Positions 25,091-33,193 of a stretch of 64,000 bases of DNA are shown here, piece after piece. The translations under genes and the position numbers were made by a program. The DNA is taken from contig CANRQB010000001.1 in assembly GCA_947632645.1 (NCBI GenBank), positions 1 through 64,000 of the forward strand. The letters are read 5' to 3'. The notes below the pieces were generated by a model. It saw only the letters and a list, made by a program, of their open reading frames with translations, did no database searches and had not been told where the DNA came from. How positions within the stretch are numbered: position 1 is the stretch's first letter; each line of letters opens with the position of its first letter. The DNA is from an uncultured Clostridia bacterium. Lineage in GTDB: Bacteria > Bacillota > Clostridia > Christensenellales > UBA1242.

Positions 25091-25435
25091 TGTAAATAGG
25101 CTGCCGGCGGTTTTGGCATAGGCACGGCTAAGGCCACCCGCACCAAGTTTTATTCCGCAAAAATATCGCACCACAGCAATTAGTGTGTTGGTTAACTTTT
25201 TCATTTTTATAACGTTTAAAATTGGATATCCCGCTGTGCCGTTTGGCTCGCCGTCATCGCACGCTTTTTCGCGCACACACTCGCGACTATATACATAGGC
25301 ATAGCAAATGTGGGTGGCTTTTTTGTGCTGCTTTTTTAGTTCAGCCAAAATTTTATTTACATCATCCAAACTATAAAGTTCAAATTTATAGCCATAAAAT
25401 TTGGACTTATTTATTTCAATTAAACACTCTTCCAT
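25088..25435 (-). CDS. yigZ: YigZ/IMPACT-family protein, N-terminal domain only
   Basis: 115 residues. The IMPACT fold is recognised by KATHICYAYVYS, DDGEPNGTAGYPILNVI (about 60-76) and VVRYFCGIKLGAGGLSRAYAKTA. Typical bacterial YigZ/YvyE proteins are ~200 residues with a second DUF1949 domain; here the stop follows the first domain. No ribosome site; TTGCAA-16-TAAAAT ends 6 nt before the ATG, so leaderless. Role of the family is unclear (ribosome- or translation-linked regulation has been proposed). Confidence 0.88.
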   Translation of the reverse strand: MEECLIEINKSKFYGYKFELYSLDDVNKILAELKKQHKKATHICYAYVYSRECVREKACDDGEPNGTAGYPILNVIKMKKLTNTLIAVVRYFCGIKLGAGGLSRAYAKTAGSLFT

Positions 25436-25441
25436 GCAATA

Positions 25442-25469
25442 ATTTTACCAAAAAATATAAAAATTGCAA
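25442..25469 (-). promoter_or_regulatory. Leaderless-type promoter of yigZ
   Basis: Minus strand TTGCAA (25469-25464), 16-nt spacer, TAAAAT (25447-25442), 6 nt to ATG. Confidence 0.75.
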
Positions 25470-25520
25470 AACATATTTACTTTTCTATGCTAGGATTATC
25501 CTTACTTTTCTATGTTAGAA

Positions 25521-25731
25521 ATTAAAACAATGGGCATTATTACAATAGTAATTAAAACACTTGTTACTATAGTAGTTAAAACAATCTGAATTAATAGTGT
25601 TTAAACTAATAATAATTCCGTTATAACTATAGTTATTAAAACGCCAATAGCATAATAACAATAAAAATTAAAACGATGGGCATTATTACAATAGTAATTA
25701 AAATTTTTATTATAACTATAGTTATTAAAAA
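25521..25731 (-). repeat. Second palindrome array, head-to-tail units of 24-36 bp
   Basis: Read on the minus strand, units begin GTTTTAAT(T/A)ACTAT(T/A)GT(A/T)AT. Unit borders (the base paired to the first G) fall at 25528, 25558, 25582, 25606, 25642, 25674, 25704 and 25731, giving steps of 30, 24, 24, 36, 32, 30 and 27 nt. Two units carry an identical segment (ATGGGCATTATTACAATAG, near 25529 and 25676). The palindromic core is the one seen at 1778-2343 but packed more tightly. This array fills the gap between yigZ and radC; no gene is present in it. Confidence 0.8.
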
Positions 25732-25751
25732 AATTGCCTAGGCAATTTTTA
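25731..25751 (-). terminator. Terminator of radC
   Basis: AAAATTGCC-TA-GGCAATTTTT, overlapping the radC stop codon; the last palindrome unit runs directly into it. Confidence 0.8.
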
Positions 25752-26567
25752 CTTTTTTGGCTTTTCTGGTTTGTTAAACTCTTCTATCGCTTGCTGCTGC
25801 AAACGCAGGTTGGCACGTCGCAAGTTAGGGAACACTTGGCACAGATAATCCATCATTTTTGTAAGTTCGCCATGCTGATTAAACGAATAGTATTCGGTTT
25901 CGTTTAAAATTATGTGGTCGTACATCTTAACCTGAATCATGCAACATAAATTTAGGATATTTTGTGTGGTTATCAAATCGTCCGCGCTAGGAAAAACATT
26001 GCCGTTTGGATGAGTGTGATAGATTACTATGCTATCCACATTTTCGCCAGTTATTTTGCTTGTTATGTATGGCATATCCAGGGTTATGCTGCAATCGTCA
26101 TTACCCTCTATTGCAAAGCTACGAATAACTCGTTTTAGTTTGTTTAAAAGCACAAAGTATAGATATTCGCGCGAACGAACCTCAAAATTAGCTCTAAAAT
26201 AATCCACGCAATCTTGGGTGTGCCGTAGGGTGGAATTTCTATTTTCAAGTTTGCTGGACTTATACAATTCCACATAAGAGGGAAGGGTGGATAAAAACAA
26301 TGCAGTTTCCGCGCCCACGCCCTTAACTTTGCATAAATTTTCATAACTGGCATCTAGGATGTTGGCAAAATTTCCAAATTCGTTTAAAAGAGTATGCGCT
26401 AGGTGGTTTGTATCCTTTTGCGGTATGGTGTATGTAAGCAAAAGTTCTACTGCCTCGTGGGTAGAAAGTGATTTTAGCCCATTTTCTTTAACCTTGCTTT
26501 TTAACCGCTGCCTATGCCCAGTGTGAACATTCTCTTTTTTAATGATTTCGTTTGCTTTTTCTTTCAT
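25749..26567 (-). CDS. radC: RadC-family JAMM protein
   Basis: 272 residues. An N-terminal helix-hairpin-helix domain (about 45-95, NLCKVKGVGAETALFL) precedes the MPN/JAMM domain with the metal motif YHTHPNGNVFPSADD (about 181-195). RadC was once linked to repair; its true biochemical role is unsettled. No ribosome site precedes the ATG. A possible promoter TTGAAA-17-TATTTT ends 7 nt before it, again suggesting a leaderless mRNA. Confidence 0.92.
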   Translation of the reverse strand: MKEKANEIIKKENVHTGHRQRLKSKVKENGLKSLSTHEAVELLLTYTIPQKDTNHLAHTLLNEFGNFANILDASYENLCKVKGVGAETALFLSTLPSYVELYKSSKLENRNSTLRHTQDCVDYFRANFEVRSREYLYFVLLNKLKRVIRSFAIEGNDDCSITLDMPYITSKITGENVDSIVIYHTHPNGNVFPSADDLITTQNILNLCCMIQVKMYDHIILNETEYYSFNQHGELTKMMDYLCQVFPNLRRANLRLQQQAIEEFNKPEKPKK

Positions 26568-26574
26568 TTTATAT

Positions 26575-26603
26575 AAAATACCACAAATTTATAAAATTTT
26601 CAA
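26575..26603 (-). promoter_or_regulatory. Possible leaderless promoter of radC
   Basis: Minus strand TTGAAA (26603-26598), 17-nt spacer, TATTTT (26580-26575), 7 nt to the ATG. Confidence 0.5.
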
Positions 26604-26620
26604 CAAATTTTTTAATAAAA

Positions 26621-28282
26621 TTACATTTCTTTTAAACTGTCAATGCAAATTAGGTTAAATCCTGCATCTAATGTGTCGCGCAGTGCGCGCACCAAATTTA
26701 CCTTTGCCTGAGTGGTGCTGTCGTTTCCATCCAACACACGGGTGTTAACATAAAATTTATTAAATAAGCTGCACAAATCCATTAGATAGTTGGTAAGCAC
26801 ACTGCTATCGCGCTTATTTAGTGCGGTTTCCACCACCGAAACAAAGTTATTTATTTGAATAACTAGGTTAAATGCCTCGCGATTGAAACAGCTGTAATCC
26901 GGTTTTGTGTTTGTGGTGTGCTTGCGCAAAATGCTTTCTAGCCGAGTGAAAGTGTACTGCATATAAGGTGCGGTTTCGCCATCAAAATTAAATGCCTTTT
27001 CCACATCAAACACGCAATCCTTAATTCGCTCCACTTTAAGTACGCTAAAGTTTAAAACCGCGCGCGCCACTTTTGCCACTACATCCTCTGGCTTTTCTAT
27101 CGTAAAGGTGCGGGTGGAAATAACTTCTTTGGCCTTGGCACGCACGTAGTCAATTAGGTCGATAAGCACGGCTTGTTTTCCGCGGCGCGAACTTATTTTG
27201 CCGTCTGGCAAACTAAAGCGGCCATATGGCACGTGCTCCATATTTTTGGCGTAATCAAAGCCACACAACTCTAGTGTTTTAAACACTTGGGCAAAATGTA
27301 GCGATTGTGCCACGTCGGTTACATACAAAAGTTTATCAAATTTATATTCGTTGTAACGTATCATGGCGGCCGCCAAATCGTGCGAGGCGTAGTTGGACGT
27401 GCCGTCCGATTTTTCCACCAACGCCACACCCAAATTGTAGGCAGACAAATCCACAATTTTTGCCCCTTCGCTTTCGGTTAAAAGGTGGTGGTCATTCAGC
27501 ACTTTTTTAACCTCGGGCGCAAATTGGCTAAAGTACATCTCGCCGCGATAGTCATCGAAGGTTAGGCCAAGGAAATTAAACATCTCGGTGGTCTCTTTTA
27601 TGGCAATTTTTATAATTTTTTCATATATTGGATAGATTTTTTTATCTTTTTCTTCAATTTTTTTAAACAAATCGCGCGCATACTGGCTAAGTTCGGGGTC
27701 GGTTTCCTCTGCTTGATTAAACTTTACATAATACTCTTGCAAGGCATCTATGCCGCGCTTTTCCACTTCGCCCATACTGCCCCATTTAATAAGTCCGCCA
27801 ATAATTTTGCCAAATGGGGTGCCAAAATCGCCGTAGAAATTTAGCCGTTTAACCGTGTATCCGCAAAAGGTGAACATGCGCGCCAAACTTTCGCCAATAA
27901 TGGCTGTTTTAAGGTGGCCGATGTGCAAAAATTTGGCAAGGTTTGGGCTGGCGTAGTCTATAAGCACAAGTTGATTTTTATTTTGTGGTTTTTCTATTTT
28001 AAAATCGGTTAAAATTTCGCTTGCAATATATGCACTATTTAAAAAAAAGTTTACATAGCCATTAACCGCTTCCACGCGCTCAATTTCGCTATTTAAGTTT
28101 ACTTTTGCCGCGATGTCGTTGGCAATTTGAACTGGGCTTAGGTGCAAAATTTTGGCAAAAGCAAAACATGGCATGCTGTAGTCGCCCTTATCTAGCGAGG
28201 CGGACATGGTTAAATAATCGCCAAAATTAACATCTGGGATAGAGTAGTTTATGTTTTTAACTATAAGGTTTTTAATATCCAA
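26621..28282 (-). CDS. argS: Arginyl-tRNA synthetase
   Basis: Class I enzyme charging tRNA-Arg, 553 residues. The start is TTG 28282, preceded by TAAGGAG. Present are the N-terminal Add-1 domain, the intact HIGH signature in FLHIGHLKTAIIGESLARM (about 116), a KMSKS-equivalent in GKISSRRGKQAVLIDL (about 358) and a DALR anticodon domain (APYMQYTFTRLESIL, about 435). It is probably transcribed on its own; 120 nt separate it from dus. Confidence 0.96.
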   Translation of the reverse strand: MDIKNLIVKNINYSIPDVNFGDYLTMSASLDKGDYSMPCFAFAKILHLSPVQIANDIAAKVNLNSEIERVEAVNGYVNFFLNSAYIASEILTDFKIEKPQNKNQLVLIDYASPNLAKFLHIGHLKTAIIGESLARMFTFCGYTVKRLNFYGDFGTPFGKIIGGLIKWGSMGEVEKRGIDALQEYYVKFNQAEETDPELSQYARDLFKKIEEKDKKIYPIYEKIIKIAIKETTEMFNFLGLTFDDYRGEMYFSQFAPEVKKVLNDHHLLTESEGAKIVDLSAYNLGVALVEKSDGTSNYASHDLAAAMIRYNEYKFDKLLYVTDVAQSLHFAQVFKTLELCGFDYAKNMEHVPYGRFSLPDGKISSRRGKQAVLIDLIDYVRAKAKEVISTRTFTIEKPEDVVAKVARAVLNFSVLKVERIKDCVFDVEKAFNFDGETAPYMQYTFTRLESILRKHTTNTKPDYSCFNREAFNLVIQINNFVSVVETALNKRDSSVLTNYLMDLCSLFNKFYVNTRVLDGNDSTTQAKVNLVRALRDTLDAGFNLICIDSLKEM

Positions 28283-28402
28283 AATTTCTCCTTAATATTT
28301 TTTTATGTGGCTATGGGCTTAAACCAATAAGATAATTTTTTTAAAAATTTGCTTAATATAATAAATTTTAACATAAAAACAATATTTTTGCAACAAATTT
28401 TG

Positions 28403-29344
28403 CTATTTCAAACTATCTATTAGCGAATTTATTTCTGCTAAGCTGGTAAAACGCAAAATCTCCTGTTTAATTTGGCTGGCATTTTTGCTTGCGCGCACAT
28501 ACCACATAAGGTGTTTTTTAAAGTATGCCACCAGTGTTTTCTCGTTTCTAAAATAAGTTTTTAAAAGTGCCAGATGGGTTTTTATTGCATCAATCTTGCT
28601 ATAGGGTGGGGTGGTATCTTTAAGCGTACAAAAAATTTCGGGGTTGCCAAGTGCGGCGCGGCCAATCATAACACCCGCGCAACCTATTCTGCGCGCGTAT
28701 TCGGCGTCCGCTTTGGTTACAATATCGCCGCTCCAAAACACGGGGATTTTAACCGCATCAATCAGTTTTTTATAGGCGGATTTATCCACTTCGCCTGCGT
28801 AGCCCTGCTCGCGTGTGCGGGCATGTAGGGTTAAAAAACTTACCCCGCACTCTTCGCACATTTTAGCAAACTCTATGTAGTTTAAGTTGTTATTAATGCC
28901 CAGCCTAAACTTAACCGACACTGGCTTGTTGGCATTATTAACCACTGCGGAAATAACTTTTCGCGCATTGTCTAAATCGCTCATCATGGCGCAGCCGTCC
29001 TTATTTTTTACAATTTTAGGCGCGGGGCAACCGCAATTTATATCGATTACATCAAAATCTTTAAACAAATCGGATTTTAACACAGGCGCAACAATATCCG
29101 CTTCGTGCATGAAAATTTGGCAGCATTTGGTAGCACTGCTAATTTCTTTTAGCATCTTTTGGGTAAGCGCGCTTTTGTTATATATCGCCTTTAAACTTAT
29201 CATCTCGGTTACCACCATATCCGCGCCAAAATCAGCACAAATTTTTCTAAAGGCAAAATCGGTTACGCCAGCCATTGGGGCAAGCGCAACAATAAAGCGG
29301 TTGAACTTGATTTGGTTGTTTTTAATTTCGATTGCTGCTTTCAT
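28403..29344 (-). CDS. dus: tRNA-dihydrouridine synthase
   Basis: FMN enzyme reducing uridine to dihydrouridine in tRNA D-loops. 313 residues, TIM barrel opening with ALAPMAGVTDFAFR, then DINCGCPAPKIVKNKDGCAMM (catalytic Cys) and VMIGRAALGNPEIF at the phosphate site. The position modified (DusB type is most common in Bacillota) is not decided. No ribosome site; TTGAAA-16-TATAAT ends 6 nt before the ATG, so leaderless. Divergent from the flippase gene. Confidence 0.93.
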   Translation of the reverse strand: MKAAIEIKNNQIKFNRFIVALAPMAGVTDFAFRKICADFGADMVVTEMISLKAIYNKSALTQKMLKEISSATKCCQIFMHEADIVAPVLKSDLFKDFDVIDINCGCPAPKIVKNKDGCAMMSDLDNARKVISAVVNNANKPVSVKFRLGINNNLNYIEFAKMCEECGVSFLTLHARTREQGYAGEVDKSAYKKLIDAVKIPVFWSGDIVTKADAEYARRIGCAGVMIGRAALGNPEIFCTLKDTTPPYSKIDAIKTHLALLKTYFRNEKTLVAYFKKHLMWYVRASKNASQIKQEILRFTSLAEINSLIDSLK

Positions 29345-29350
29345 GCAAAA

Positions 29351-29378
29351 ATTATATAAAAAATGTGCAAAATTTCAA
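29351..29378 (-). promoter_or_regulatory. Leaderless-type promoter of dus
   Basis: Minus strand TTGAAA (29378-29373), 16-nt spacer, TATAAT (29356-29351), 6 nt to the ATG at 29344. Confidence 0.75.
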
Positions 29379-29411
29379 AATATTTTTATATATTTTACAA
29401 AAAATAAGCGT

Positions 29412-30902
29412 ATGAAAACAAAAAGTTTGCTGTCAGGCGCAATTATGCTTACAATCGGCGGGGTACTAGCAAAAATTTTTAGTGCGCTGTATCGAATAGT
29501 TTTAACGCGAATTTTAGGGGTGGACGGCATTGGTTTATACCAACTGGTTTTTCCGCTTTATTCGCTGTGCGTGGTGTTATCTAGCGCGGGCATACCGCTT
29601 GCAATAAGCAAGGTTATAGCAAAAAATAAGGATGCAGATGGCGCTATTATAAAAAAGTGTTTATTACTTATAATTGGTGTGGCACTTTTGCTAAGCTTAG
29701 CACTTATACTATTTTGCAAACCACTAGCCAACCTGCAAGGGGACGGGGGCATATGGATTTGCTATGTTTTGCTAGCACCAAGTATAGTGGTAGTTGGTAT
29801 AGCAAGCGTTTTGCGCGGATATTTTCAGGGCAAACAATATTATACCCCTACCGCTATATCTAACATAACCGAACAACTAGCCAAATTTGTGGTGGGTGTG
29901 GGGGTATGTTCGGCACTAAGTAGATTAAGCCTAATGTGGTCCATTTGTGGCGCAATGATTGCTATTATTGTAAGCGAAGTTATAAGTTTAGGTGTGTTGC
30001 TAATTTATTTAAAAAAGTGCAAATTTAGTTTTAAAAGCACAAAAAAAGTGGCACTAAAGCCCATAATTAAGGATGTTCTGCCAATAACAATCACCAGTGC
30101 AATTATGCCCATTGCAACCTTTATAGATAGCTTAATTGTGGTAAATTTGCTATGCCTAAATTTTACGAAAGCACACAGCATATATCTGTATGGCTTATCC
30201 ACAGGCGCGGTTGGCAGTTTGGTGGGGTTGCCTACAATATTTTCGTTTGCGCTTTCTAGTGTAATTCTGCCTAACATAGTGGGACGAGTTGGCGCCAACA
30301 GCCAATATAAACTAAACTTTTTAATAAAGCTTGTACTGGCACTAACCTTGCCGTGCGTGCTACTATTTATTTTTGCCGGCAAACCAATACTAAAAATACT
30401 ATATGGCAATATAGATGGTGGGGGTATGATTATTGCAACAAATTTGCTTGCTATTTCCTCGCTTGGAATTATATTTTTGGCAATACAACAAATTTTATCC
30501 AGCGGCTTGCAGGCAGCAGAAAAACGCCGCGCCACAATTAAAAATTTGCTTTTAGCGGTGGTAATAAAATTTATTGTAGAAGTTGTGCTTATGCCAATAA
30601 AGCAAATTAACATTTATGCGCTAGCAATTGGCAATGTTGTGTGCTATTTTGTGGCGATGGTGCTTAATTTAGTTGATTTAAAGCCAGTGTACAAAATAGG
30701 TTTAAAGCCCGATTTTGTGGGCAAGTTATCGTTTGCCAACTTTGTTTTGGCGGCGGTTGTGCTTGTGTTTACTGCCTTTAGTTCGGGCTTAATTTATAGT
30801 TTGCTAGTAATAATTGTTGCGGTTTTAATTTACATTATTACACTATATTTAACAAATATTATTACAATAAAAGATATGGCATATTTTAAATATCGCGTTT
30901 AA
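29412..30902 (+). CDS. SpoVB/MurJ-type lipid flippase (MOP superfamily)
   Basis: 496 residues from ATG 29412; the frame stays open far upstream through dus, but that part is antisense to dus. About 14 hydrophobic segments; the opening KSLLSGAIMLTIGGVLAKIFSALYRIVLTRILG and GIGLYQLVFPLYSLCVVLSSAGIPLAISK are typical of the polysaccharide-biosynthesis/SpoVB group of the MOP exporter superfamily, which move lipid-linked cell-wall or spore-cortex precursors. No clear ribosome site. HU follows 37 nt downstream. Confidence 0.85.
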   Translation: MKTKSLLSGAIMLTIGGVLAKIFSALYRIVLTRILGVDGIGLYQLVFPLYSLCVVLSSAGIPLAISKVIAKNKDADGAIIKKCLLLIIGVALLLSLALILFCKPLANLQGDGGIWICYVLLAPSIVVVGIASVLRGYFQGKQYYTPTAISNITEQLAKFVVGVGVCSALSRLSLMWSICGAMIAIIVSEVISLGVLLIYLKKCKFSFKSTKKVALKPIIKDVLPITITSAIMPIATFIDSLIVVNLLCLNFTKAHSIYLYGLSTGAVGSLVGLPTIFSFALSSVILPNIVGRVGANSQYKLNFLIKLVLALTLPCVLLFIFAGKPILKILYGNIDGGGMIIATNLLAISSLGIIFLAIQQILSSGLQAAEKRRATIKNLLLAVVIKFIVEVVLMPIKQINIYALAIGNVVCYFVAMVLNLVDLKPVYKIGLKPDFVGKLSFANFVLAAVVLVFTAFSSGLIYSLLVIIVAVLIYIITLYLTNIITIKDMAYFKYRV

Positions 30903-30939
30903 ATTTGCTTTTATAGGCAAACATTTTAGCGGAGGAATT

Positions 30940-31221
30940 ATGAATAAAAATCAATTTGTAAACGAAGTGTACAGCAAAACAAAGCTTAGCAAAAAAGATT
31001 GTCGCCTGTGCCTGGATGCAATTTTGGCGGTTATAACCGATGCGCTGTCGTCTGGTGAGGCGGTTACACTTTCCAACTTTGGCAAGTTTAAAGTTAGCGA
31101 AACAAAAAGCAAGCCGATGTACAGTTTTAAAACGGGAAAAACTCAAATGTTTGCCGCCCGCCGCATACCAAGTTTTAAGGCGAGCGACAGTTTAAAGAAA
31201 AAAACCAGCGGTGGCTGGTAA
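30940..31221 (+). CDS. HU-family DNA-binding protein
   Basis: 93 residues of the HU/IHF family: NKNQFVNEVYSKTKLSKKDC, then GEAVTLSNFGKFKVSETKSK and a beta-arm region (about 60-80) where the usual RNPxTG is replaced by SFKTGKTQMFAARRIPSFK. It dimerises and bends DNA. ATG follows GCGGAGGAA. HU proteins in this group often follow SpoVB-type genes in Bacillota (as hupA beside spoVB-related genes), which fits the order here. Confidence 0.92.
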   Translation: MNKNQFVNEVYSKTKLSKKDCRLCLDAILAVITDALSSGEAVTLSNFGKFKVSETKSKPMYSFKTGKTQMFAARRIPSFKASDSLKKKTSGGW

Positions 31222-31239
31222 TTTTTTTGTTTTATGGTA

Positions 31240-31268
31240 TTGACATTATACAAAAAATATATTATAAT
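31240..31268 (+). promoter_or_regulatory. Promoter of the macro-like gene
   Basis: TTGACA (31240-31245), 17-nt spacer, TATAAT (31263-31268). It excludes the upstream in-frame start at 31234. Confidence 0.85.
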
Positions 31269-31290
31269 ATATAACAATTACGGAGTTTAT

Positions 31291-31758
31291 ATGATAAATA
31301 CAACACAAAAAGGCGATATATTTGAAACAAGCGCAAAACATATAGCATTTGCAATAAATGCCGAAGGGATTAACGATGCCGGATTTGCTGGGCAGGTTGC
31401 AGCAAAATGGCCCGAACTAAAAAATTTGGGCAAACATAAAATTGGCGAGGTGCTATCCAAAAAAATTGGCGATGTAACCTACCATGCGCTGGTTTGCCAC
31501 TCGCTTAAAAATGGTTGGGGAGATAATCAAGCTGAGGTTATTTGCAACTGCTTTAATGCAATCCCGGTAGATAATAGCGAGCCAATTGCCAGCATTATGA
31601 TAGGCACAGGTTTTGTGGGCATGCTAAGCGGCGCAAACCCAAGGCAAATTGTGGTTGGCATGTGCAATTCGGATAAAAACATTGTACTGTATGGCTGCAC
31701 CTTAGAAGCAGTTGAAAGATGTTATGAAGAAGAAACCGGCAAGGGATTAAAAAGGTAA
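31291..31758 (+). CDS. Possible macro-domain protein
   Basis: 155 residues from ATG 31291 (after ACGGAG). The pattern HIAFAINAEGINDAGFAGQVAA (about 17-38) followed by WPEL, and a later IASIMIGTGFVGMLSGANPRQI ending in NIVLYG, is arranged like the ADP-ribose-binding loops of macro domains, but several usual residues are missing. If right, it would bind or hydrolyse ADP-ribose derivatives. No signal peptide. Transcribed alone from its own promoter; the terminator is shared with tadA on the other strand. Confidence 0.6.
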   Translation: MINTTQKGDIFETSAKHIAFAINAEGINDAGFAGQVAAKWPELKNLGKHKIGEVLSKKIGDVTYHALVCHSLKNGWGDNQAEVICNCFNAIPVDNSEPIASIMIGTGFVGMLSGANPRQIVVGMCNSDKNIVLYGCTLEAVERCYEEETGKGLKR

Positions 31759-31761
31759 ATT

Positions 31762-31790
31762 AAAAAAAGTAGATTTAAATCTACTTTTTT
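31762..31790. terminator. Bidirectional terminator
   Basis: AAAAGTAGATTTAAATCTACTTTT is a perfect palindromic stem with A and T tails; it overlaps the tadA stop. Confidence 0.92.
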
Positions 31791-32221
31791 CGTTTATCTT
31801 TAAAAAATTTTTGAATTAGCACCTTGTTTTCGGCTTCGTACTGGCTTTCGTGCACGGCAGTGGTGGTGTGGTTTAGCGTGCTGTTTAATATGTTAAAGCG
31901 GGATATCCCGCCGCTTAGTTCGTCCTTAACCGCGTAGTGCACTTCTTTTATGCGCGCGTTAACAATCGCCCCCGCACACATTGGGCATGGCTCGAGCGTT
32001 ACATACATAACGCAATCATCCAGCCGCCACGATTTTAGTTTTCTGTTTGCCTTTTCAATTGCGCGTATCTCGGCATGATGGGTGGCAAGGTTATCCTTTT
32101 CCCGCGTGTTGTAAGCGGATGCAATAATTTTGTTATCTTTAACTATCACCGCGCCAATCGGCACTTCGCCCAAACAGGCGGCTGTGTAGCCTAGCGTGGT
32201 AGCCCTTTTCATAAAGTCCAT
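31781..32221 (-). CDS. tadA: tRNA-specific adenosine deaminase TadA
   Basis: Zinc enzyme converting A34 to inosine in tRNA-Arg(ACG). 146 residues. The zinc and catalytic residues are H49-A-E51 and P78-C79-P-M-C82. ATG 32221 follows AGAGGGG; a second ATG three codons in is also possible. The first 83 nt lie within the end of the M14 peptidase frame (different frame), an unusually long same-strand overlap. Confidence 0.95.
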   Translation of the reverse strand: MDFMKRATTLGYTAACLGEVPIGAVIVKDNKIIASAYNTREKDNLATHHAEIRAIEKANRKLKSWRLDDCVMYVTLEPCPMCAGAIVNARIKEVHYAVKDELSGGISRFNILNSTLNHTTTAVHESQYEAENKVLIQKFFKDKRKK

Positions 32222-33128
32222 AATTTACCCCTCTATCTAATTTTTGCACATTTGGGGATAAAAAGTCAATCCTATTTGTGTACTCTTTTGCAAGTTCCAG
32301 CGCTTTTAGTGGAATATCTTTGTTTCGCGCATAGATTTCGGGCAAAACATCTTCACCAAGTGGATGCGGCAAATCCTCACTGCCCACCTCAAAGGTGTAG
32401 GCAGGAATTTTTAGCGAATTTATGCACCAATCCTTATACCCACCCGAGCTATTTTCGGTAAACACAAGAGGATAGCCGGTTATGGCACTAAACTGCTCGC
32501 CAATAGCGCGGTCGCGCTCAAGATTTTGTTCGCTCATGCCCTCAAATCCCCAATAGATAATGTTGCCTTTGGTGTGATAGGATATGGTTATAAGCGGCTT
32601 GTTTTTAAGCGTAAAATTTATAAGCGCTTGCACTTCGCGCTCGCTTTCTGGGTAAAACCCAACAAAATCCTCGGTGGCTGGGCAAAACACATTTTGGCTG
32701 CCCGTACCCCAAAGTGCATTAAAGTTGGTGTTAAGGTCAACCAAATTTATGTTGGCTTTATACTGGCTAAAATCGCTGCTGCCGCCGTTGGCATCTAGTA
32801 GATAGTTTTTGGTTATTTGGCAAGGCACGTTATTAAGGCCATCCAGCACCAGCTCGGCGCCATCTGGATCTACTAAAAAAATAAAGTATATACCCCCACC
32901 CCGTACGGTATCGTTTAAAAATAAATTGCGTGCTTGCTCCACCATAAGCAGCGAGGTTATATATTCGCGCGCGTGTATGCCGCCCTGAATAACCACTTGC
33001 GGGCCAGAGTATTCGCCAACATGCGTGGCTAGCAGGTTTTTGCCTAAAACCGATTTGCCCGCATTAAAAAGTTCTAGCCCGTCTTCTTGCAGTGCAACAA
33101 TTTTTCCAATAAGTTCGCTATATGTCAT
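32139..33128 (-). CDS. M14-family zinc carboxypeptidase
   Basis: 329 residues. Zinc ligands: H52-A-R-E55 in QGGIHAREY and a His in ISYHTKGN (about 180); the catalytic Glu is in AYTFEVGSEDLPHPL (about 237). M14 enzymes of this size in Bacillota often cut the D-Glu-DAP bond of peptidoglycan peptides. No signal peptide is visible, so the site of action is unclear. The C-terminal ~28 residues (NYGLYEKGYHARLHSRLFG...) are read through tadA in another frame and look unlike the family; loss of an earlier stop is possible. ATG follows AAGGAG. Confidence 0.85.
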   Translation of the reverse strand: MTYSELIGKIVALQEDGLELFNAGKSVLGKNLLATHVGEYSGPQVVIQGGIHAREYITSLLMVEQARNLFLNDTVRGGGIYFIFLVDPDGAELVLDGLNNVPCQITKNYLLDANGGSSDFSQYKANINLVDLNTNFNALWGTGSQNVFCPATEDFVGFYPESEREVQALINFTLKNKPLITISYHTKGNIIYWGFEGMSEQNLERDRAIGEQFSAITGYPLVFTENSSGGYKDWCINSLKIPAYTFEVGSEDLPHPLGEDVLPEIYARNKDIPLKALELAKEYTNRIDFLSPNVQKLDRGVNYGLYEKGYHARLHSRLFGRSADWRGDS

Positions 33129-33169
33129 AATTCTCCTTATGTTTATTTATGTTTTGCGCGCTTTTTTGT

Positions 33170-33193
33170 TAAAAAAACAGCATTTGCGTGCTA
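33170..33193 (-). terminator. Terminator of the YjbR gene
   Basis: Minus strand AGCA-CGCAAA-TGCT followed by a T run; short stem, overlaps the stop. Confidence 0.6.

Noticed and set aside
25521-25731. Possible type II CRISPR array (GTTTTA-starting units)
   Set aside because: Units are 24-36 nt in total, leaving no room for 30-nt spacers; part of the unit is palindromic and variable.
28887-29411. N-terminal 175-residue extension of the flippase frame
   Set aside because: It is the antisense of dus; the family's N-terminus begins at ATG 29412.
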